From positions 1 through 8,673 of the forward strand of contig JAEZEY010000298.1 in assembly GCA_023432845.1 (NCBI GenBank): a stretch of 8,673 nucleotides of DNA, written 5' to 3'. The position numbers and the translations under genes were made by a program. The DNA is from Pseudomonadota bacterium (GTDB taxonomy: Bacteria; Pseudomonadota; Alphaproteobacteria; Rhizobiales; Xanthobacteraceae). Below the pieces are notes generated by a model. The model saw only the letters and a program-made list of their open reading frames with translations, was not told where the DNA came from and made no database searches. Positions 1 to 3,678 of this stretch are shown piece after piece (the first letter of the stretch is position 1; each line of letters starts with the position of its first letter).

Positions 1-154
1 CTGGAGCGCGCTGGCCGGCTACTTCGTGCTCGGGGAGGTGTCCGACCGAATGTCGGTCGCCGGCTCGCTGCTGATCGTCGGCAGCGGCCTTTACATGCTG
101 CACCGCGAGCGGGTCCGCCACCGCGAGGTCGCCGCCCGCTCGGCGGTGCGCTAA
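1..154 (+). CDS. C-terminal end of an EamA/DMT-family membrane transporter (partial)
   Basis: The reading frame beginning at base 2 is open from the window edge and stops at TAA 152-154, giving 50 residues. It starts with WSALAGYFVLGEVSD, continues with a hydrophobic glycine-rich helix (MSVAGSLLIVGSGLYML) and ends in a short basic tail rich in Arg and His. A 'G-Y-hydrophobic-GE' turn followed by a last helix ending near 'GLYxxxRE' is typical of the C-terminal end of drug/metabolite transporters with EamA domains, where the last helix precedes a charged cytoplasmic tail. The substrate cannot be inferred from so small a fragment. The gene is followed by 90 bases and then a tRNA, so it is probably not co-transcribed with the downstream cassette. 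Family call is moderately sure; the rest of the gene lies outside the window. Confidence 0.72.
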   Translation, partial: WSALAGYFVLGEVSDRMSVAGSLLIVGSGLYMLHRERVRHREVAARSAVR

Positions 155-204
155 CCGCCTCATTCCGCATATGAAATACTCCCGAAGACCGGTGGCAATG
201 ATCG

Positions 205-233
205 TTGCCGGTGGCTCCGAACTGCGGTATGGA
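205..233 (+). promoter_or_regulatory. Candidate promoter of the tRNA-Arg gene
   Basis: TTGCCG at 205-210 (4 of 6 matches to the -35 consensus) is separated by exactly 17 bases from TATGGA at 228-233 (3 of 6 to the -10 consensus). A start about 7 bases later would fall just ahead of the tRNA at 245. The same stretch carries a direct repeat CCGGTGGC (189-196 and 208-215) and a GGCAA/TTGCC inverted repeat (194-198/205-209), which could be a weak hairpin ending the upstream transporter transcript. This is inference from position and spacing only. Confidence 0.35.
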
Positions 234-244
234 AAGCACGGTCA

Positions 245-321
245 GCACCCGTAGCTCAGCTGGATAGAGCGTTGCCCTCCGAAGGCAAAGGTCACACGTT
301 CGAATCGTGTCGGGTGCGCCA
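245..321 (+). tRNA. tRNA-Arg (anticodon CCG)
   Basis: A complete cloverleaf can be folded by eye. The acceptor stem GCACCCG (245-251) pairs with CGGGTGC (311-317). The D-arm contains AGCTCAGCTGGATAGAGC. The anticodon stem TTGCC/GGCAA (272-276/284-288) encloses the loop CTCCGAA with anticodon CCG at 279-281. The T-arm is ACACG/CGTGT around the loop TTCGAAT (299-305). Discriminator G318 is followed by an encoded CCA (319-321). Anticodon CCG reads the arginine codon CGG, which is common in high-GC genomes. No integrase and no second copy of the tRNA 3' end are seen in the window. Confidence 0.96.
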
Positions 322-594
322 CTTTCAGCACAGACAACGAATACCTCCCCGACGCGAGTCGGCTCCCGACGCATCACAGCCCGTGACCGATATTGTTTCG
401 CAGTTCGCACCGGAAGCATGACGCACGGCCGCGGCTGGCATCACGCGCCAGGCCGCGTCTTTATGGCTCGACGTTGTTTGTCGACACCGTTTGCCATCCA
501 AGCTGCTTGATTAGAGAATGGCGACGTACCATTGATCCGGAACAATCCCGATCAAGGCTGATCTTATCGCGCCGATCTTTGACGGAGACTCTAC
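322..594. other. Intergenic region between tRNA-Arg and usp
   Basis: There are 273 bases with no convincing gene. Short open frames here have Arg/Ser/Thr-rich, low-complexity translations typical of chance frames in GC-rich DNA, and no ribosome site supports them. The right end holds an FNR/FixK-like box (532-545), an inverted repeat TTGATC/GATCAA (532-537/550-555) and the Shine-Dalgarno of the usp gene (GGAG, 584-587). The region therefore probably carries the promoter of the usp-DUF1538-PII cassette. Confidence 0.6.
532..545 (+). promoter_or_regulatory. FNR/FixK-like binding site upstream of usp
   Basis: TTGATCCGGAACAA reads as TTGAT-N4-AACAA, one mismatch from the FNR consensus TTGAT-N4-ATCAA (9 of 10 defined bases). 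Its centre lies about 56 bases before the usp start codon. A classic activating position (-41.5) would place the transcript start near base 580, just ahead of the GGAG at 584-587. Universal stress genes are known targets of FNR/FixK/ANR regulators in proteobacteria. Which regulator binds, and whether it binds at all, is inference. A partly overlapping inverted repeat TTGATC/GATCAA (532-537/550-555) is an alternative operator reading. Confidence 0.4.
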
Positions 595-1458
595 ATGCAG
601 CGGATCATGCTGGCGACGGATTTCTCGGAGCGTTCGGACCGGGCCCTGCGTCGTGCGGCGCTCCTGGCGCGAGCTCATGGCGCCGTTCTTGATCTCGTGC
701 ACGTGGTGGACGACGACCGCCCCCGCCGGATTGTCGAGCATGAGGCGACGGAAGCACGCAGTCTTCTCGGCGAATTAAGTCAGTCGCTCCATTCCGTCGA
801 AAGCGTGCAGTGCGACACGGAAATTCTGCTGTCCGATCCATTCGAGGGGATTGTCAGAGCCACGAAGGAACGGTCGCCCGACTTGCTGGTGATCGGTCCG
901 CACAGACGGCAGATCCTCAAGGACGCATTCGTAGGCACCACCGCAGAGCGTACGATCCGCTCCGTGGAATGTCCGGTCCTGATGGTGAACGGCCCTCCGG
1001 TGGGGCCTTATCGTCATGTGATGCTGACCACCGACTTGTCGGAGAACGCCAAATCCGCGCTGCAGCGGTATCTCACGCTGACGCTCGAGCCGCATGCGAG
1101 ACACTCCATCCTCCATGTGTTCGATGTGCTGGCCTTGCGGCTGGCAACGTCGGGCACGCTGGCGGAAGAGGACAGCAAATTCCACATCGCCGAACGGGCC
1201 AGCGAAGCACGGCGCGATCTGGCCAAATTCATCGGCGATCTTGGCAAGCAGCCCATGGAGATGGTCGTTCGTTATCTGAAGACCGCCGAGGCCGATGAAA
1301 TTCAGGCAGCAGCCGACGAGCTTGGTGCGGACCTGATCGTTCTGTCCACGCAGGGCAAGGGAGCTCTGTCTCGCATGATACTGGGCAGCGTGACCGAACG
1401 GGTCCTGCAGGACGCGACCGTGGATGTCCTGGCGATCCCGCCGCTTCAGAGCGCGTGA
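595..1458 (+). CDS. Universal stress protein, two tandem UspA domains
   Basis: The product is 287 residues, the usual size of a tandem-domain Usp. Domain 1 spans about residues 1-132, from MQRIMLATDFSERSDRALRRA through LLVIGPHR to CPVLMVNGP. Domain 2 spans about 138-285, from YRHVMLTTDLSENAKSALQR through DLIVLSTQGKGALSRMILGS to VDVLAIPP. Both have the Usp beginning (hydrophobic strand, then TDxSE) and the late glycine loop before 'ERxx..xxxCPVLxV'. The ATP-loop pattern G-x2-G-x9-G(S/T) is imperfect in both: domain 1 has Arg for the second Gly (GPHR...VGT), domain 2 has Ser for the first (STQG...LGS). The protein is cytosolic. GGAG at 584-587 is 7 bases before the chosen ATG. It is first in a likely cassette with the DUF1538 pair and PII-like gene (78-base gap) and sits downstream of an FNR-like box, suggesting control by oxygen or energy state. 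Family assignment is secure; specific role is not. Confidence 0.93.
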   Translation: MQRIMLATDFSERSDRALRRAALLARAHGAVLDLVHVVDDDRPRRIVEHEATEARSLLGELSQSLHSVESVQCDTEILLSDPFEGIVRATKERSPDLLVIGPHRRQILKDAFVGTTAERTIRSVECPVLMVNGPPVGPYRHVMLTTDLSENAKSALQRYLTLTLEPHARHSILHVFDVLALRLATSGTLAEEDSKFHIAERASEARRDLAKFIGDLGKQPMEMVVRYLKTAEADEIQAAADELGADLIVLSTQGKGALSRMILGSVTERVLQDATVDVLAIPPLQSA

Positions 1459-1508
1459 GACCGTGAGCACAGTCCTCCATTCACAGGCGGCAAGCGAACG
1501 CCGTCATG

Positions 1509-1524
1509 AGGTGGATGTCCGCCT
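1509..1524 (+). promoter_or_regulatory. Small stem-loop before the first DUF1538 gene
   Basis: AGGTGG (1509-1514) can pair with CCGCCT (1519-1524), with one G-U pair, around the loop ATGT. It ends 12 bases before the ATG at 1537, where no clear Shine-Dalgarno is visible. It may affect translation or be fortuitous. Confidence 0.2.
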
Positions 1525-1536
1525 TCGGGTTGCCTC

Positions 1537-2280
1537 ATGAACGGATTGCGCGACCTTTTGTCGGCCCTTGTCGCAACGCTCCGCGACATGATGCCGATCC
1601 TGCTCACGATCGCCGTGTTCGAGGTGCTTGTGCTGGGGCGGATACCGGACGACCCCGCCGGGCTGGCGATGGGTCTGCTTGCCATACTGATCGGCCTGAC
1701 GCTCATGGTCCGTGGGCTCGAGCTGAGTCTCTTCCCGATAGGCGAGGGGCTGGCCGACGCGCTTGCGCGGCACGGCCATCCGGCCTGGCTCATGGGCTTC
1801 GCCTTCGCGCTTGGGTTCGGGAGCACGATCGCAGAGCCGGCGCTTGCCGCCGTCGCTGCACAGGCCGCGGCCGCAATGACGGCCGATCCCGGCTTTTCTG
1901 CCACCGAAGCTCAGCGCGGAGTCCTGGCCTTGCAGATCCGCTACGGGGTCGCGGCGGGACTCGGGATCGCTCTAATGTTGGGCGTCTGGCGTATTTTAAA
2001 GGGCTGGCCAATTATCTGGCTGGTGCTGCCGGGTTATGGATTGATCACGCTTGTGGCGCTGGCCTCGGACGCGCCCTTCGTCGCCGTGGCAATGGACGCC
2101 GGCACCGCGGCGACATCCGCCATCAATGTTCCGCTGATGCTCGCACTCGGCATTGGCCTTGCCTCCGTCTTGCGCAGCCGTGATGCCCTGGCCGATGGAT
2201 TCGGTATCGCTGTGCTCGCCAGCTTGACGCCGATGCTGCTGTTCCTGGCCGCGGGCTTTCTGCTGGTACCGGGGGGCTGA
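1537..2280 (+). CDS. DUF1538-family integral membrane protein, first of a pair
   Basis: The product is 247 residues and almost entirely hydrophobic, with about six or seven membrane segments (roughly 17-34, 42-60, 84-104, 134-150, 158-178, 193-210, 222-244). It resembles the DUF1538 family, whose members usually occur as two adjacent or fused copies. Telling motifs are GLELSLFPIGEG (59-71), GFGSTIAEPAL (93-103), DAGTAATSAINVP (187-199) and DGFG (220-223). E100, D187 and D220 lie in or next to predicted membrane segments and are candidate ion- or substrate-binding residues. The function of the family is, to my knowledge, unassigned. ATG 1537 is the only ATG in frame after the stop at 1507; no strong ribosome site precedes it. 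One base separates its stop from the next DUF1538 gene, so the two are surely co-translated, probably as halves of one transporter or channel. The family call comes from recalled motifs, not a search. Confidence 0.82.
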   Translation: MNGLRDLLSALVATLRDMMPILLTIAVFEVLVLGRIPDDPAGLAMGLLAILIGLTLMVRGLELSLFPIGEGLADALARHGHPAWLMGFAFALGFGSTIAEPALAAVAAQAAAAMTADPGFSATEAQRGVLALQIRYGVAAGLGIALMLGVWRILKGWPIIWLVLPGYGLITLVALASDAPFVAVAMDAGTAATSAINVPLMLALGIGLASVLRSRDALADGFGIAVLASLTPMLLFLAAGFLLVPGG

Positions 2281-2281
2281 C

Positions 2282-3049
2282 ATGATCGACCTCCTGCGCC
2301 AGGAAGCGTTGCGGACGGTCGCCGATCTGGCACCCATCCTTGTAATCCTCGGTCTCTTCTCGGCGCGATTCCTGGTGCGCGACCGAGCCCTGATACGCCG
2401 CTTCCTGATCGGCACTGTCTACCTGGCAATCGGATTGACGCTCTTTCGCAGCGGCCTTGACGCAATCCTGCTGCCGCTTGCGGGCGATCTTGCGCGGGCA
2501 CTGACGGAACGCCTTGTCGCCACCATGGGCTGGCCGCAAGTCCTGGCCGTGGTGAGTTTTGCTGCCGCCATTGGTGCTACGGCCGCTCTCATCGAGCCGA
2601 CGATGGCGGCGACGGCCTCCCGGGTGAATGACCTGACCGGCGGCTCGGTCCGGCCCATCGTGCTGCGGATGGCCGTCGCTGCGGGATTTGGGCTCGGACT
2701 GAGCTTCGCCGGGTTGCGACTGGTGTTCGGCCTGCCGTTGGGATTCGTTCTCGCGCCTATGGTCGCGGCAATGGCACTGCTGGCGATGGTCGCGCCGCCG
2801 CGGCTGGTTCCGCTGGCGCTGGACAGCGGCGCGATCGCAACGTCGGTTGTCACAGTACCGATGATCGCTGCCTACGGCGTGGCTGTCGCCGAAACCCTGC
2901 CGGGGCGCAGCCCCCTGAACGATGGTTTCGGTTTGATAGCGCTGGCGATGGTCGGCTCGGCGCTGGCGGTGCTGGCAACGGCAACGATCGACGCGAGATT
3001 GCACGCGCGCGTCACCAAAGACCCGATCGACAATGGAGATCGCTCATGA
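2282..3049 (+). CDS. DUF1538-family integral membrane protein, second of a pair
   Basis: The product is 255 residues, with about six or seven hydrophobic segments (roughly 14-31, 41-58, 86-104, 128-147, 152-170, 186-204, 216-236) and a polar basic C-terminal tail (237-255). It parallels the preceding protein motif for motif: IGATAALIEP (97-106) matches GFGSTIAEP, DSGAIATSVVTVP (181-193) matches DAGTAATSAINVP, and NDGFG (213-217) matches ADGFG. The distance from the motif-2 aspartate to the DGFG aspartate is 33 residues in both (D181-D214 here, D187-D220 there). These paralogues therefore most likely form a pseudo-symmetric two-subunit membrane unit. The start codon is one base after the previous stop, preceded by a G-rich run at the end of the upstream gene. 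The stop overlaps the start of the PII-like gene (ATGA), a sign of translational coupling. Substrate unknown; an ion or small solute is inferred. Confidence 0.82.
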   Translation: MIDLLRQEALRTVADLAPILVILGLFSARFLVRDRALIRRFLIGTVYLAIGLTLFRSGLDAILLPLAGDLARALTERLVATMGWPQVLAVVSFAAAIGATAALIEPTMAATASRVNDLTGGSVRPIVLRMAVAAGFGLGLSFAGLRLVFGLPLGFVLAPMVAAMALLAMVAPPRLVPLALDSGAIATSVVTVPMIAAYGVAVAETLPGRSPLNDGFGLIALAMVGSALAVLATATIDARLHARVTKDPIDNGDRS

Positions 3050-3396
3050 AGTTCAAAATGATAATCGCCTTTTTGCCCGATGCGAGGCTGGACGAAGTGC
3101 TTGCTGCAGCTCGGGAGGCGGGCGCTACGGGATCCACCATCATCACATCGGCGCGAGGCGAAGGACTGGAGCCGGCGCGCAGCTTTCTAGGGCTCGAAGT
3201 CACCTCGCATCGCAACCTCGTGTTCTGGCTCGTCGACGAGAAAGTTGCGCCGAAACTGCTCCGCGAGATCGGCACGATCGGCCGCTTCGAGGAGGACCGC
3301 GGAGCCGGTATTGCATGCCAGGTCGACATCGAGGACGCCGTCGGCCTGATGCGTCAATTCCAGACGCGCAAAGGCAACGACAATCCAGCTACCTGA
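3046..3396 (+). CDS. PII-like (GlnB/GlnK superfamily) signalling protein, divergent
   Basis: The product is 116 residues, close to the 112 of canonical PII. It has the family ferredoxin-like pattern: MKFKMIIAFLPDARLDEVLAA (strand 1, helix 1), a short connection GATGSTIITSARGEG (strand 2), a loop, NLVFWLVDEKVAPKLLREIG (strand 3, helix 2), then GRFEEDRGAGIACQVDIEDAVGL (80-102). The last segment resembles the C-terminal part of PII-like proteins with a 'GxGIAxxxDIExxxGL' ending. The T-loop is shortened and has no tyrosine at the uridylylation site; the canonical TGxIGDGKIF loop and the final RIRTGE are absent. Uridylylation by GlnD and classic ATP/2-oxoglutarate binding are therefore doubtful. 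GGAG at 3035-3038 is 7 bases from ATG 3046, which overlaps the upstream stop by four bases. The pairing with membrane proteins recalls GlnK-AmtB and SbtB-SbtA, so it probably gates the DUF1538 pair from the cytosolic side (inference). Confidence 0.85.
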   Translation: MKFKMIIAFLPDARLDEVLAAAREAGATGSTIITSARGEGLEPARSFLGLEVTSHRNLVFWLVDEKVAPKLLREIGTIGRFEEDRGAGIACQVDIEDAVGLMRQFQTRKGNDNPAT

Positions 3397-3424
3397 CTGT
3401 TTCCAGCGGACACAATTGTCGGGC

Positions 3425-3440
3425 ACGGCGAGGCCGTTGT
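3425..3440 (+). terminator. Weak terminator candidate after the PII-like gene
   Basis: ACGGC (3425-3429) pairs with GCCGT (3433-3437) around a GAG loop, followed by TGT rather than a real T-run, 29 bases after the PII stop. The stem is only five pairs, so intrinsic termination would be inefficient. Some read-through into mrp is possible. Confidence 0.22.
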
Positions 3441-3591
3441 TCGCTCCGTGATTGAGCGTCAGCTCCGGCCGATATCGCAACGCATCGATCAACCTGGGAT
3501 CGTGCTCATGAATGTGCCGAAGCGCAGACGCTCAGGAGCCGTCTTCGGCGGGGACATATCGGCCCTCCGCCGCTGCGGCGCGATGACCCGT

Positions 3592-3627
3592 TGGGCACCG
3601 GCGTCATTTGACCTACACTAATAAAAT
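3592..3627 (+). promoter_or_regulatory. Candidate promoter of the mrp operon
   Basis: This AT-rich patch sits 50-90 bases before the mrpA start in otherwise GC-rich DNA. One reading is TTGGGC (3592-3597), 16 bases, then TACACT (3614-3619). A second -10-like hexamer TAAAAT lies at 3622-3627 without a good partner. TTGACC at 3608-3613 resembles a -35 box but lacks a -10 at proper distance. Location is plausible; the exact boxes are uncertain. Confidence 0.25.
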
Positions 3628-3678
3628 TGCGCCCATGTGCATTGCCGCACCGCACGCGATCCAACCAACGTGATTTGA

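Larger units (their letters stand above)
3397..3678. other. Intergenic region between the PII-like gene and mrpA
   Basis: There are 282 bases with no supported gene. Visible elements are a palindrome ACAATTGT (3412-3419), a short hairpin ACGGC-GAG-GCCGT (3425-3437), an inverted repeat TGAGCGTC/GACGCTCA (3453-3460/3527-3534), a hairpin CGCCG-CTG-CGGCG (3568-3580) without a T-run, and an AT-rich patch (3607-3628) unlike its surroundings. The region must end the PII cassette and start the mrp operon if the two are separate transcripts. The minus strand is open from about 3531 into the PII-like gene but has no good start codon or ribosome site. Confidence 0.5.

Noticed and set aside
307..692. Two overlapping + strand open frames (307-510 and 393-692) between the tRNA and usp
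   Set aside because: One begins inside the tRNA and the other runs into the usp gene in another frame; both translate to Arg/Ser-rich low-complexity sequence and lack ribosome sites.
2123..3004. A 293-codon minus-strand open frame opposite the DUF1538 pair
   Set aside because: It spans two real genes, is rich in Arg/Gln/His and lacks motifs.
245..3396. Idea that tRNA-Arg marks the edge of an integrated island carrying the usp-DUF1538-PII cassette
   Set aside because: No integrase, no transposase and no repeated copy of the tRNA 3' end was found downstream within the window, and gene style is not clearly foreign.
3608..3621. TTGACCTACACTAA before mrpA as a second FNR/FixK box
   Set aside because: Three of ten defined bases mismatch the consensus, too weak to call.
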